Assembly: GCA_015680685.1 (NCBI GenBank)
Contig: MNCI01004325.1
Span: 18,073 to 82,072 of the forward strand
Length of the DNA: 64,000 nt
Direction: 5' to 3'
Source: Gnetum montanum
Lineage: Eukaryota; Streptophyta; Gnetopsida; Gnetales; Gnetaceae
The notes beneath the pieces are model-generated. The model searched no databases. It was given only the letters and a program-made list of their open reading frames with translations, and was not told the origin of the DNA. Of the stretch, positions 1 to 10,569 are shown one piece after another. Every line of letters begins with the position of its first letter. Position 1 is the stretch's first letter. Both the position numbers and the translations under genes were made by a program.

Positions 1-700
1 TCTTTCCAAAGAAAGATCTAAAATACTTTTTACTTACAAGATGCTCAATATTCTATACTGCTTGAATTTAGGAATTATCTATAGAAATTCCTTCTTGATA
101 GATCACATGACCTAGTAAACTTCTAGATTTAACCCCAAAGATACATTTCTTGGGATTTAATGAAATACCATGCTCACAACATCATTCAAAAGCTTATTGA
201 GGATGATCAATATGATTTTCCTTTCTTTTTGAAAAGATAGTGATATCATCCAAATAAACAACAATGAACTTGCCTATTAAACCTTTAAAGGCTAAATCCA
301 TTGTGCTTTGAAAAGTAGCTTTAGCATTTAATAATCCAAATGGCATTCTTTGGTAAGTGAAAGTTTCCCACTTGGTGATAGATGTTGTTTTATATTTGTC
401 ACTCCTATCTACCATAATCTAATTATAGCTTGAAAAACCATCTAGGAAAGAATATACTTGATAACTTGATACTTTGATCAACATTTCATCAATTCTAGGA
501 AGGGGGTATTTATCCTTTTTTTTAGGCTTCATTCAAATTCTTGAAATCTACTCAAAGCCTAATATCACCATTCTTCTTTCTTACTAGAACAAGGTTAGCT
601 AACCATGTCAAATATCAAACCAGATATCTAATTTAGGCTTGTAATAACTTCTTGATCTTAGCTTCCATAGCTAGCTTAAATGATGGATTAAATTTCCTTT
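1..700 (-). pseudogene. Ty3/gypsy reverse transcriptase remnant
   Basis: Reverse transcriptase copies element RNA into DNA. The minus strand shows the gypsy hallmarks: a fingers segment near 530-690 (LVRKKNGDIRL, then VDFKNLNEA), the MPFGLLNAKATFQ stretch near 310-350, and the catalytic YLDD with flanking IVVYLDDITIFSK near 235-275. Beyond it GISLNPKK and LLGHVI continue to the left edge. Stops interrupt the fingers and the region after the catalytic box, so no functional enzyme is encoded. The rest of the thumb and any integrase are outside the window. Confidence 0.85.
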
Positions 701-1289
701 GTTTTTATTTAACTATATTACAATCATTTATCAAAGGAATTTTATGTGTCATCACATTTGGTATAAAACTTTAAGATCGTCATAAGACCAAGTAAAATTT
801 TCCAAATTATTTTTCAGGAATGATGATAAATTTTTCTTAAAGATTAAATCCTTTTCCTTTGTGACATTTAACATCTTTGGTATATTAGTAGATTTGAAAT
901 TCACTGCTTCATAAGCTTGATCATCTAGATTTTGTATATCTTTTCTAGTAAGCAAATTTTTGCTAAACTCATGTTCATAATCAATCACCTTTTTGGGAAT
1001 AGAATTTCTCTTAAACCCTAACACTATTTAAGGTATGATTTGACTTTTGAATTCCTATTTATTTCTCAAGAATCTTAGCAATTGATCATCTCTGAATAGT
1101 TGTAAATTCTTTATGTTATTTGGTATCGATGGTTGATGTTCATCCTCAATTGTTATCCCTTCATAACTTTCTATCCTTTTCACATCTAATGAGGAAGTTT
1201 CTTTCGCTAAGTCATATACTATATAATTAGCCTTCCTACCTATATGTTCTATTTGGTAGTGATGAAACTAGTCCAACATTTTGCAGAAA

Positions 1290-1575
1290 AGCTATTTATA
1301 ATGTTGCAAGAATGAGCTTTGACTACACAATTTCCTTTAACTTGTTCACAAACTAATCTTGAGTTTTCTTTTATGGTGATTACCTTGATTTATTTTTTCA
1401 ATACTGTTTTAATTCTAATACTCAAAGCTTCGTATTCAACATTGTTATTCATACAAGGGAAATATAGATGAATTTCTTTAAATATTTTTAGGAAATCATC
1501 TTTTACTATAACTACTCTAACTCATGCACCTTGGAAGTTACAAGAACCATCAAAGTATAGTTCCCACTTGCTCTC
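1290..1575 (-). pseudogene. RNase H domain located upstream of RT
   Basis: The minus strand reads KWELYFDGSCN, then a stop, then NNNVEYEAL, then ENSRLVCEQVKG. These are the three successive acidic-residue blocks of an RNase H (YFDG; NNxAEYEAL; a DS-E-LV-QVKG block), with the third catalytic Asp apparently replaced by Asn. The domain lies directly between protease and RT. Plant Tat-lineage gypsy elements are known to carry a second, archaeal-type RNase H besides the usual one; this may be that domain. At least two in-frame stops make it a remnant. Confidence 0.75.
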
Positions 1576-1719
1576 ACCTTGAGATTCCTCTTTTTTGAAG
1601 TTATCAACTTTTTGAAGTGTGCAAATTCTGGTTTCAAAAGCTCTTGTTTCAATGACTTTATTTTTTCCATTTGAAGTAATGTTTTCATTCATCAAAGGTT
1701 CACTATAAATGTATATTTG

Positions 1720-2187
1720 ATTCATCTCTCCTTTCCAAGGTAGCCACATATGAGAATAATCTGTTGATATGTAACTGGAGAAATTCTTACTTGAACTTCT
1801 ACTCAACAAAAGACTATGTGAATATGGTATATCTACCACTTGAATAGTTACTCTACTTTTGATACGAGGTTCAGAAGTGATTTCTATTAAAATATTGGGT
1901 AGCTGCTCTATAGTCTTCACTATACTTTTGTCCACTTGAACAATCTTTTTATTAGATTTCTTGAGAGTTAAACCAAGTTTTTTACATATAGTCAATGACA
2001 TGATAGTAGATGTATCTCTAGAATCAACCAAACAATTGTGAAAATACTTTTCCTTTAACTTCATTGTCAATAGAAAAGGAGAAGCTTCTTTATTAGGAGT
2101 ACACTCATAACTAGTTTTTCTTGTCTTATCAATGTTAGATACATAGCTTAATTCTAACTTTCCAACTCTTCTTTTACCTTTAATCAA
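1720..2187 (-). pseudogene. Gypsy retropepsin-like aspartic protease remnant
   Basis: The protease would cleave the element polyprotein. The minus strand carries CLVDSRDTSTIMS, a damaged form of the aspartic active site (normally L-V-D-S/T-G-A-T/S), followed by the flap and a conserved tail including VVDIPYSHSLLLSR and HMWLPWKG. The Gly after the catalytic Asp-Ser is changed to Arg, so the active site is lost even though this is the longest unbroken frame of the element (1522-2187, continuing into the RNase H block). It lies just downstream of gag. Confidence 0.75.
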
Positions 2188-2199
2188 TTCTAAAGCCTT

Positions 2200-3720
2200 T
2201 CTCTACTAATCTCCTATCTATAATAATTGATATATATTGATGATGGCCTTAACGTGTTTAATATCCTCAATTAGATCATTTTCACCATCACTAGAAATCT
2301 TGGTTTCTTCATCCATTTATTAAAAGAATGATTTTGAGTAGTTTGTTCTACTTGATCTTCTTTACTTTTATTCTTTTCTCTTCTACTTGGTTCAAAAACC
2401 TTTTTCTTAGTAGATGGATTAGAAATAACATTTGGAAGCTTGGAAGTAGTTAATTCTTTCTTTGATTGAAGATTATATCCATTTTCTTCATTGTTATTAC
2501 ACTCTTCATTTGATGATATATCTTCTTCAGAACTTGATAGGGAAGAAGTGTTACTAAATCCATAGTTAGAAGATTTACTTGCATAATAAACACTAGATAG
2601 CTCATTATTTGATTCAATATCAAGGAAGTTAGACATAATAAGATCATTTTCATCCTCATCTTCTACTAACTTAGTATCTTGATGCTTATGTTTTCTGTTT
2701 TCCTTTTCCTCCTTGATTTTAACTCTTGCCAAAGCTTTTTCTAATTTCACTACCTTGTTGGGTAAGTCTTCTATTAACTGTCATTTTTTAGATTCTTTGC
2801 CTTTTAACTCTTGATTTGCCTTAACATGAGATGGACCTGGTAATGCTTTAAGTTGAGCAAAACCTTGTATAGGAATCATTATCTTCTCTCTCTCTCTCTC
2901 TCTCTCTTTTAGTTGTGATAATCTCTTCATTATTCAAGTTCAATTATTTTTCTAACTATATAGCTTCACTAAAGTAGTCATTCAATGTTATCAAGTTTGG
3001 AGTTCTTCTTAACTATATTGAAATATTGGGATTTACAACCTTAAGATAAGTATCTCTACGTATTTCATTTGATGGCCTATACTATCTTGTAAAGAGCTTA
3101 CAAATTCATTGAAATGTAATATTGAAATCTCTAATTGACTATTTGACTTCTTGATTAACTTGTACTAGCCCATAGTACAATTGTTGTTGATCTAATTGAT
3201 TATCAAACTAGGCCAAGAAAAGACTTTTCATATCATTCCAACTTGTAATACTATTGCTTGGAAAGTTTGAATACCAAATTTAAGCCATATCCTTTAAATT
3301 TTCTACAAACAACCTACAAGCTTGATCTTGATGTTGAACATTTGCATGAGCCAAAGCTAACTTAAATAAGTGAATGTATTCTTCAACTAAGTAATCTTTT
3401 CTAAAATATGTATAAACTACCTTAGGAATATTATTGTAGTTTTGAAATCATAATGATGTAACTCTTTGCCAAGGATTTTCCATCCTATTAAAATTCCTTT
3501 TGATCATTGAACTCTTATACTTCTTTGACTTTCTCTTATAGACTAGTAAACTAGACAGAAGAAGTAGTCTTCTTATCTTTTTGGTCATTACTCCACTACC
3601 TGTTCCAAATTCAAAATTATTTTTCTATTCTTCTTCTAATGAATAATTAGTCTTAAAATCAAGAATTTCTTTGAAACTTTTTAAATCTTCCAAACTATTA
3701 GCCTGTATGATCATGAACTC
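2200..3720 (-). pseudogene. Gypsy gag remnant with acidic linker
   Basis: Gag forms the particle that packages element RNA. The minus strand gives a retrotransposon-gag core near 3130-3480: ACRLFVENLKDMA, then a stop and IWYSNFP, then ITSWNDMKSLFL, then FDNQLDQQQLYYGL. Several stops interrupt it. An acidic, serine- and asparagine-rich linker (2271-2750) leads into the protease. No zinc knuckle was recognised. A (TC)n tract sits between the core and the linker and changes the frame. Confidence 0.65.
2884..2909. repeat. (TC)n microsatellite
   Basis: An uninterrupted run of about 13 TC units lies inside the gag remnant, where it would encode an Arg/Glu dipeptide run on the minus strand. It is a likely polymorphic simple repeat. 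Confidence 0.9.
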
Positions 3721-3836
3721 AAAATAGCATCTAATTTTTAAGCTCTCCTAGCAACAAAATAACTGTTGGGGTGCTAGGACTATTAGGATTATGAACTTAG
3801 GTGAAAAATTTTCTTTTCCTATGTAATAGACATTTT

Positions 3837-3854
3837 GCCCTTCTTCTAGTGCCA
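3837..3854 (-). promoter_or_regulatory. Candidate primer-binding site of the left gypsy element
   Basis: The minus strand reads TGGCACTAGAAGAAGGGC just upstream of gag. It starts with TGG, as tRNA-primed sites must, and resembles TGGCGCTAGAAGGAGGG-type sites. It is preceded by a possible LTR end (CACCAACA, about 3862-3870). The gap of several bases between the two makes this tentative. Confidence 0.4.
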
Positions 3855-3869
3855 AAAGAATTGTTGGTG

Positions 3870-5041
3870 ACCATTTTGGACCGCCAACATTGGGAGGCCT
3901 TCAGTCTTGCAACCTTGGTAAGTCACGAGACGAAGGTGTTCTTCAAACAGGGTGTAGGTGCTTATTGATCTCTAGCAACACCAAGGCCTAGATACCTCCA
4001 AATAGACTCAATGATTATGAAACAAACTAAACATGAGTATGTTTTTGTTGTTCTAAATGTTGAAATAGTTAAGTTATGTATGAAACTATAATTGGCTATC
4101 ATAAAAAAAATTCAACTTTGTCAAATACTATAAGTTTTTTAAGGTTCCTATTTTGTCCAATCACCTAGTCTATATAGTCCCTATAGTACGTTACTTGTAA
4201 CAAATAAAAGTTTGCAAAAATGTTTAAGCATAATTCTACCAATCTACTTCTAATTTCCACAAGAGAAAAAGTTCTACAAGAAAACTAGAAATAAAGCAAG
4301 ATTCAATGGACTTAGAAAGAGAAAAGAAAAAAAGTAGATTTATGTGAAATCTCAAATATTTAAGCAAGATAAATTGACAAGAGGAATCACTTTATAATAA
4401 AGCTATCCCAATTCAATCTAACTATGAATTGTCCAAACCTTTTGAGCTCAATAAGTAATTTCATAAAAGACAATATTATTACTGTTTCAAAAATGCTTTG
4501 TAAATAACAAAGTACAAGCTTCTATTTTGGCTAGTTAATAGTTTTCAAGGATTGCATTCAACAGAGCCTTAAATTTTTTTTGACAATTTCAAGATTGAAA
4601 TACCAAGGCAATACACTTTAAAACAATGAATCTATTTCAGTTGTCTCAAAATACTAAAGATTTTCCTAGATTCTCTATGCTCAAAACAAGCAATTTTGTT
4701 AAGACATTACTATTAAATTACTTTAGAGGCTTTTTAACAACATAAGCTATTTTATTATAAATCTTAATAGAACTCTAATATTTTGCAAAAATAGAGCTAT
4801 AAAAGCAACCTAGAAAAAAATCCCAAAATTAAATGCCAAGCAAGATACTATCTAAACCATTAGCTAAGTAACTAAAAAAAATAGGAAGAAATGAACTCAT
4901 CGGATTAAAAAAAAGTAGCAAAATTGATGTCTTTAGTAAGCCATCTTACAAGCAATCTTCAATTTTATTTTTCTCAAAAATCTTTGTCATCTATTCTACC
5001 TTGAAGGTCCTTTTATAGTTCCCTTAACTTCTAGATGGGGT
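3870..5041. other. AT-rich stretch, probable 5' LTR/leader debris
   Basis: No reading frame, RNA gene or recognisable repeat was found. If the primer site at 3837-3854 is real, the 5' LTR of the left gypsy element should occupy part of this stretch on the minus strand, but no matching TG end or second LTR copy is in the window to confirm it. Confidence 0.4.
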
Positions 5042-5394
5042 TGTTAGAAATTTGAGCTATGGTTCCCAAGTGTTTTCTTGGGAACAAATATCATGGAGAT
5101 TACCATAGGAAGTTACAAAAATTAAAGAATACGTGTCATAATTGGCAAGTTTCCATTCAAATACAGATATTTAGGAGATTTATTTGTGCTTTTATACAAC
5201 CTTTATGGGAAATTCAACTTTAAATAAAAGTTTATAGATCTCCCTTTTCTAAATTGTAACCTTCCCACATGTACATGTACTTTATTCAAACTTATATTAT
5301 AATTTTATAGCCACTACAATAATATATATAGTGTTTTTAATTATGTTTTGACCCAAATTTTTAACTCAAAGATGGAACATGATTTTCTCCAACA
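5042..5394 (+). repeat. Copia-type 5' LTR
   Basis: A 353-bp block begins TGTTAGAAA and ends TTTTCTCCAACA, an imperfect terminal inverted repeat typical of Ty1/copia LTRs. It is AT-rich, with a TATA-like run near 5320-5330. A Met-initiator-type primer site follows directly, which marks it as the left LTR of a plus-strand element. No second LTR copy or target duplication was found. Confidence 0.65.
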
Positions 5395-5406
5395 TGGTAT
5401 GAGCAC
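5395..5406 (+). promoter_or_regulatory. Primer-binding site, initiator-Met tRNA type
   Basis: TGGTATGAGCAC abuts the LTR terminus CAACA. It differs slightly from the TGGTATCAGAGC core used by most plant copia elements, which pairs with the 3' end of initiator tRNA-Met. Confidence 0.65.
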
Positions 5407-7165
5407 AATGGTTCGTCGCTATCATGATGCTGCCGCCTCCTTATCCATTGGCATGTAATTGATGCAAAAATGGTGTCACCATGATGAATAGACATGTTTA
5501 GAGCATAACCTTGGAATCCATAGCACATTGATTGCATGTTTTGTGAAATTTTTCACGCTCCACCTATTCCCTCTTTCCTATCTAGCAATTGTCGATGCTC
5601 CCAACTCTATCATCATTGGAAGTTGGAAGTTCGTAGCCACATTTTTAGCCATCATGATCTTTTGCATTAGCATGACCTCTACCATTGTCGTTGGCATTGA
5701 GATTGGGACTATTTATTTTCTCATTTGATTTCTCAAAGTCATTTTATAGGGTTTGTAGTTAGCCTTTTTTGAGCTAGATTAAACCACCATTGAGTTGTAA
5801 TTTTGCCCCTCTACGTTTTTGGCCTTGCCTCAACCTTGTTGCTAACATTAGCATACACTAGGGCTGTATGTTTCCACTTGAAAATCACAATTTGCCATTG
5901 TTAGTTCCTCTATGTGTAGGTGAGTGAAAAATTCATTAGTTGTGATGGTTATGTAGGGAAGAGCTACAATGTAGTGTAACTAGTAAAAATTTGTTGTTGT
6001 TATTTGAATAGATGTTGCCAACAACAAAAATCCAAGTAGAAAATACCATGTATAGGAATCCCTCAACTATAGTCACCCATCTTGACTTTAATTCTTTGCC
6101 CCTGTTACCATTGGATGCTTTGTTTACTTTCATAATTACCATATCTCATTCAAGTACAATTTGGGTATGTTTCTATGTCTTCATAAATTCATTTCTCATG
6201 GAATTCATCTTAGGCAGCAAGAAAATCTATCCAACTATGCAATGGAAAATGATGAGCCTAGTGTACTCAACAATAGAAATGATGGAGGTTGCATTAATTG
6301 TTTTTGATCTTATTTAAGGCAAGAATTTTAACTTGATGACTTTAACTTTCAATTTTTGTTGCTACTCTAGTAATTTAGAATACAATTCCATAAACAATAG
6401 CTAACCCTCATTATTTCCTTCAATTATTTTTCCACTTTCTAGAGTAGCAATTCAATAGTTCATTATAGAGGATTTCTCACGATATCATGACAATGATTTT
6501 CTTAAACTTTAAATTGTCAAATTCTTGATATCCTAGCCATGCATTGCACATTTCACATTGATTGTTTCCACCAGAACTTAAAGATATTGGCCTTGTAACA
6601 GGCTTATGATGGATTTAACCTCAAGCAAAGAGAATGTTGATTGTCTGTTGTATCTATTAGAACTCAAAAATTCAAAGGTATAGAGAATTGGAAAAGTAAT
6701 CCATCTCATGCTTCCAATTAAAATTCCACATGAATAAGTAACAGTCATATTAGAAAGAGTAGCAGCACTAAATAGATTATTTGCCTAAAACTTGAATAGA
6801 CAACATTAATCATAGTCCTCAAGTTCATATCCTTTTATCCTTATATTTTAAAAGGAACTTGTCATATCTATTGATTTCATATTCCTGCTCCATAAAATGG
6901 CCAAAATGTGCCAATACTCATATGATGGCTCCTCTACTACTAAACATCACTCTAGGATACTAAGCCTCAAGTGTGTTTCAAAATGGCAACCTCTTGCATA
7001 CAAATGCTTATTACATAATAAGTTAACTATTGAAACTATCTTTCATTGGGCTCTTATAATTGTTTTGAGAGGGAATATCTGATCCTAAATATAATAAATA
7101 ATAATAATGAAATTAAAATTAAAACTTTATTATCTTTGAAGACCCATAGCATCTATTAAATAGAT
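5407..7165. other. Decayed copia internal or unclassified spacer
   Basis: This follows the primer site and should be the inside of a copia element, but no gag, integrase or RT motif could be read on either strand. The open frames are short and hydrophobic by composition. It may be a non-autonomous or heavily eroded element. Confidence 0.4.
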
Positions 7166-7169
7166 ATTA

Positions 7170-7915
7170 TTTTTTCAAGAAAAATAAAGATAAACTCTAC
7201 AAATCGACCAAGCACCAATGGAGTCAACAAAAAAATCATACAAGTTTTTTTGTTAGAATGCCTCAAATGGGTAGTCATATCACAAAAAAGAAACACATGC
7301 AGCTCATCTTCAAGGGTTATTGAGCTACACAACCTATAGGTGTACTCTTCTTAGGGGAGTTGAATCCATAATTAACTTTCAATTCTAAAATGATGTAAAC
7401 TTAAGCAAAGCTTACTGATGGCATTGCAATACTTGATTGGAATAGTAGTTAAGAGACAATGATCTTCTGCATCTAGCTTATTAGATTTAAAATGATGTAA
7501 ATAAAATTGTTTTGCATTACACCACAATTGTGTTAAAAAACTATCTACTTGACTAGGTGAATATGCTTAGGATTTTGTTGCAATTTCTTTCCAAAAGATA
7601 TTCCATTTTTTCAACTATTGCATTCCCTAAAAATACCAACTACAATCTCATGATTTGTTGAGAACTACTTTAGAGAATTTGTCTTGCATTGAAATATGCA
7701 ATATAGCAATGTATGTAATGAATTGGTAGAAAGCTTCTACTTCTAAAGATAATAAATCATATTCACATAATAACATAGAGTAAGGTGTTTGCATCTTCAC
7801 CTTTAACTTTAGCACTAAGTCCAAGTCCTCAAAGTGCACATCTATACAATACAATATGGTAGGAATGGTGATAGTTTGAAAATTTTATTTTCTAGTTTTC
7901 CAACAACATCTAATC
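7170..7915 (-). mobile_element. LINE 3' fragment, copy 1
   Basis: This matches, in the same order and orientation, the 3' half of the LINE at 10570-12240: shared stretches include GAAAAATAAAGATA at the 3' end, CACACAACCTATAG, GATGTAAATAAAATTGTT, GCTTAGGATTTTGTT and ACTTTAGAGAATTTGTCTT. Only the region after the RT is present, so it is 5'-truncated, the usual outcome of target-primed reverse transcription. It ends about 0.9 kb before the ribosomal-protein gene. Confidence 0.7.
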
Positions 7916-7966
7916 ACCAATATAGAAAGATTGTAAACATAAACGGAAATGCTCAATGACTTTGGG

Positions 7967-8062
7967 ATACCTTTTCACATTTCTATGCTTAAGAGTTTCT
8001 ACCATCTTTAACAAAAATTTTAGGATGCCTTTTAGATTTCCATACTTAAGAGTTACCATCAC
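7967..8062. repeat. Imperfect ~50-bp tandem duplication
   Basis: Two similar units (GGGATACCTTTTCACATTTC... and AGGATGCCTTTTAGATTTCC...) each run on into CTTAAGAGTT and a CATC-containing end. They lie immediately beyond LINE copy 1. Confidence 0.55.
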
Positions 8063-8106
8063 TCTTGAAAAACCTCCTCTTTAACGTAACATAGAAAAAG
8101 ATTACA

Positions 8107-8166
8107 ATTTATGATTACTTTGAATTACTGTCATAGATTTATGATTACTTTGAATTACTGTCATAG
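8107..8166. repeat. Perfect 30-bp tandem duplication
   Basis: The 30-base unit starting ATTTATGATTACTTTGAATT is present twice without a mismatch (8107-8136 and 8137-8166), so it is probably recent. It lies about 630 bp upstream of the ribosomal-protein start codon. Confidence 0.9.
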
Positions 8167-8712
8167 AAATAGGGAATTGCAGCGGTGGCATATCATTGAA
8201 TCGTTCAAATTGCTTCTTAAACATGATATTGGTAAGAAGAGTTGCTATCATGATAGCTAGCATCTGCAATTTCTCTCGGTAGAGGCACCGTTCAAGCTTT
8301 TTCTCTGGTGGGAATTCTACACGTTACTCCGGAAGTAATCGGACGTTATTTGCTTGTTTCATGAACCAAAGTAGAGGATTATGACAATTTAGAGACGCTA
8401 CATGCCTACGGTTAATCATTACAGAGGATAACCTCACACTCTTCACTCAAATGAAATGAAAGAGGTGTTTTGGTCTGTGTATTAGTTATTAGTTATAGTT
8501 ATTTGGTCTGTATAGACCGAGAACTTTAAGTTATAGGTTCAATTCTTTTATAAATTTTTATAAGTTATAAATTTTTATAAATCTTAAGATATACCATGTT
8601 TCCAGCAAAAGGTTTCGTAATCCACCGTTTAACTCCTTTTATGGAAAAAGCATTGGGTTTAAATGTGTGAATCCGAGCCTAATGTTAAAACAGTTTGCTA
8701 GCATATCCATCC
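8167..8712. other. Upstream region of the plastid ribosomal protein gene
   Basis: No coding feature. It holds a short palindrome, GCTATCATGATAGC near 8241-8254, and a repeated AT-rich run (TTTTTATAA) near 8550-8580. It is the only sizeable stretch near the gene not assigned to a transposon, so promoter elements are expected here, but none can be named with confidence. Confidence 0.4.
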
Positions 8713-8722
8713 TATATTTAAA
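8713..8722 (+). promoter_or_regulatory. Candidate TATA box of the S31 gene
   Basis: TATATTTAAA lies 82 bp before the ATG. It would place transcription start near 8745 and leave a 5' leader of about 50 bases without an upstream ATG. Confidence 0.35.
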
Positions 8723-8794
8723 AGAAGGGTTATCTTATCCGATTGAGGCTTGAGCTTGGGCTTTGTGTTTGGGCATAGGCAACAAGCGGCGTCA

Positions 8795-9445
8795 ATGGCG
8801 AGCGTTGCAGGTGTTAGTATTGGCGTTTCTGCATGGCCAGTTTTGGGCAGTGGCACAGATGGAGTAAGCGTCATAGCAGGTTCAGGTTCAGCTTCTCGCA
8901 TATCAGTTGCTGTACCCAAATCCTGCTACCCTTCAAGTAATACGCCCTTCTCTCTGCCATAATTCTTCTGCATAATTTTGGACCAGCCTTTGTTTTTTAA
9001 ATTCCAGGACTTGACAGTTTTGTAAGCTTAGGTTGCATAGCAGATGTTTGTGGGTATTATTGGTGTTGATACTCTTCTGTGTGATTGTGGATTTTTATTT
9101 TTTGAATTTGTGCACTGCATTTTTCCAAGTCTACTGCGGCAGGGGCGACCGGCGCACCAAAAAGGGCAAGAGATTCAATCATTCGTTCGGAAACGTGAGT
9201 TCTGTTTATGATTATCCGTAATGTTGTTCTTCTGTGCTGTGCTGTGCTGTGCTGGGTATTTTGGACTTAGATTGGGTTTTCGTGTTTTCTTTTTCTTCTC
9301 TTTTTTGGCTGTTTACCAGTCAAGGCCAAAGAACAAGAAAAAGGGCAAGGGAATTCCTCCGCCTCCGCTTCCTCCTCGCCCTCCAAAAAAGGACTTCTAT
9401 GATGGAGAGAAAATCGAAGTTGAGATTGATGATGTTCTTGACTGA
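8795..9445 (+). CDS. PSRP4: Plastid small-subunit ribosomal protein bTHXc / S31 (PSRP4), three exons
   Basis: Exons are 8795-8936, 9130-9194 and 9320-9445, giving 110 residues. Both introns (193 and 125 bp) have canonical GT-AG ends: AA/GTAATA...CCAAG/T and AAC/GTGAGT...CCAG/T. The protein belongs to the Thx family, a tiny basic protein that fills the head of bacterial-type small ribosomal subunits; plants import it into plastids. Exon 1 (47 residues, Ser/Ala/Val-rich, almost no acidic residues) looks like a transit peptide. Exon 2 carries the Thx core [20 protein letters not shown]. Exon 3 continues [11 protein letters not shown], then a proline-rich stretch and the acidic end [10 protein letters not shown], as in plant homologues. 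The ATG at 8795 is the first ATG of the frame; the frame is open back to a TTG at 8750. No stop or shift interrupts the gene, so it should be functional. It is the only intact host gene seen here. Confidence 0.93.
9233..9254 (+). repeat. (TGTGC)4 microsatellite in intron 2
   Basis: Four successive TGTGC units lie within the 125-bp second intron of the S31 gene, downstream of its donor and about 65 bases before its acceptor. Confidence 0.8.
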
Positions 9446-10569
9446 TTTCCTCCTCTAATTTTGTGTGTTCTTTTTTAACCATTTAGTATCCTTTTTGTAT
9501 TATGCACGAGACAGTTTTGTTTTTCTTTCCCACTTTGATCGTCATATGTATGGACTCTGGTAACTTCTCTTTTCTCTTGGTTGAACAAAGACAACTTTGA
9601 AAATGTTATGGCTTGTCACGGGTATTTAGCACATTATGTTCCTATTCAATTTAATGGAAATGTTCTGTTGCAATGCTGGTTTCAAGGGATTTCCTATTGA
9701 ATCCACGCTGTGTGTTATGGGTAGTGCCTACTAAAATCATGTAAATTTGATTTTGTGCCTGTATAGCGCTGGTTACGCTGCTTCAGAATGCTATGATAAT
9801 GGTGGATAGCATTGTTTTTACCGGAGGATGACCCGTTTCCAACTTCAGAGTGCTGTAGCCAAGAAAAGATTTACGAATCCAGAACAAATTCTTGATCATT
9901 TGTAACTTGGAAGAGAGTTGCATTCCAATGTTTTAGGTGATAGTTTAATTCATTGTAATTGAGATTTCTGCATGCATGCTTGAATTTCTTGAGTGTATGC
10001 AACGAAATTCTGGCGTAAGCTTTATGCCAAATTTTATTTGATTCTTGCATTTTTTTAATGGATGTTGTACCTGGAAGAAGCAAAAATTTTAACGTAAGTA
10101 GAAGAAGTTGGGAATATAGAATCCTTCATGGGGAATGATAATTCTAGAAAAATCAAATTCACTAATGAAACCCTCTATCGAGAAAACTTGGCTTGCGCCA
10201 AAGAACGTTTCAACATTGCCTAAAGTCTTTTAGAAAAAGGCCCTTTTCTTTGAGCCGGTGTAAAAGCAATCCTTTTACCTTGGTTTCTCAATGAAAGGAA
10301 ACTTATGCCTTCTACTTACATTTTATATGTTACTTTTCAGATAAAAATACAAGGGCTTTTCCTTTGGACCTAGGTACCTAGGTACCTATTGGGATTGTTG
10401 GGAATTCATAATTTTCCCCTAAGTTAGCATTGCCAATATGAATTTACTAGTAGGTTAGCATTTCATTTTGTGAAGTGAAGAATCATGGTTAGGTTAAAGG
10501 AAAAATTTTGAAATTTTTTAAATATTGAAAGTGAAGCACTCATAGGATTTACTAGATAGATGCTACATT
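9446..10569. other. 3' flank of the S31 gene and spacer
   Basis: No further coding exon was found. The first 150-250 bases are T-rich and should hold the 3' untranslated region, although no canonical AATAAA is evident. A perfect 18-bp palindrome, TAGGTACCTAGGTACCTA, lies at 10371-10388. The rest is unclassified. Confidence 0.5.

Larger units (their letters stand above)
1..3854 (-). mobile_element. Ty3/gypsy retrotransposon internal region, decayed, cut by window edge
   Basis: On the minus strand this stretch reads, from high to low coordinate, primer-site remnant, gag, aspartic protease, an RNase H domain, then reverse transcriptase running off the left edge. All reading frames carry stops and frameshifts, so it is a dead copy. 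The protease-RNase H-RT order is unusual, because the ordinary gypsy RNase H follows RT; it recalls plant Tat-lineage elements that carry an extra RNase H. The integrase would lie left of the window. Its LTRs could not be delimited. Confidence 0.8.

Noticed and set aside
6012-6317. A 101-codon plus-strand frame between copia LTR and LINE
   Set aside because: No recognisable motif, and an antisense frame of similar length overlaps it; it looks like chance in AT-rich DNA.
5395-7165. Second copia LTR to complete the element starting at 5042
   Set aside because: No copy of the TGTTAG...CCAACA block was found before the LINE fragment or elsewhere in the window.
8462-8580. tRNA- or SINE-like block (GGTTCAATTCT near 8537 resembles a B box)
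   Set aside because: No A box at the right distance, no foldable cloverleaf and no acceptor stem.
8750-8794. Upstream start for the ribosomal protein, adding 15 residues
   Set aside because: The codon at 8750 is TTG. The ATG at 8795 is the first ATG in frame and starts a plausible transit peptide.
9033-9458. Separate small genes in frames overlapping the S31 exons
   Set aside because: They are frames reading through introns or shadows of exons 2 and 3; splice sites explain the region as one gene.
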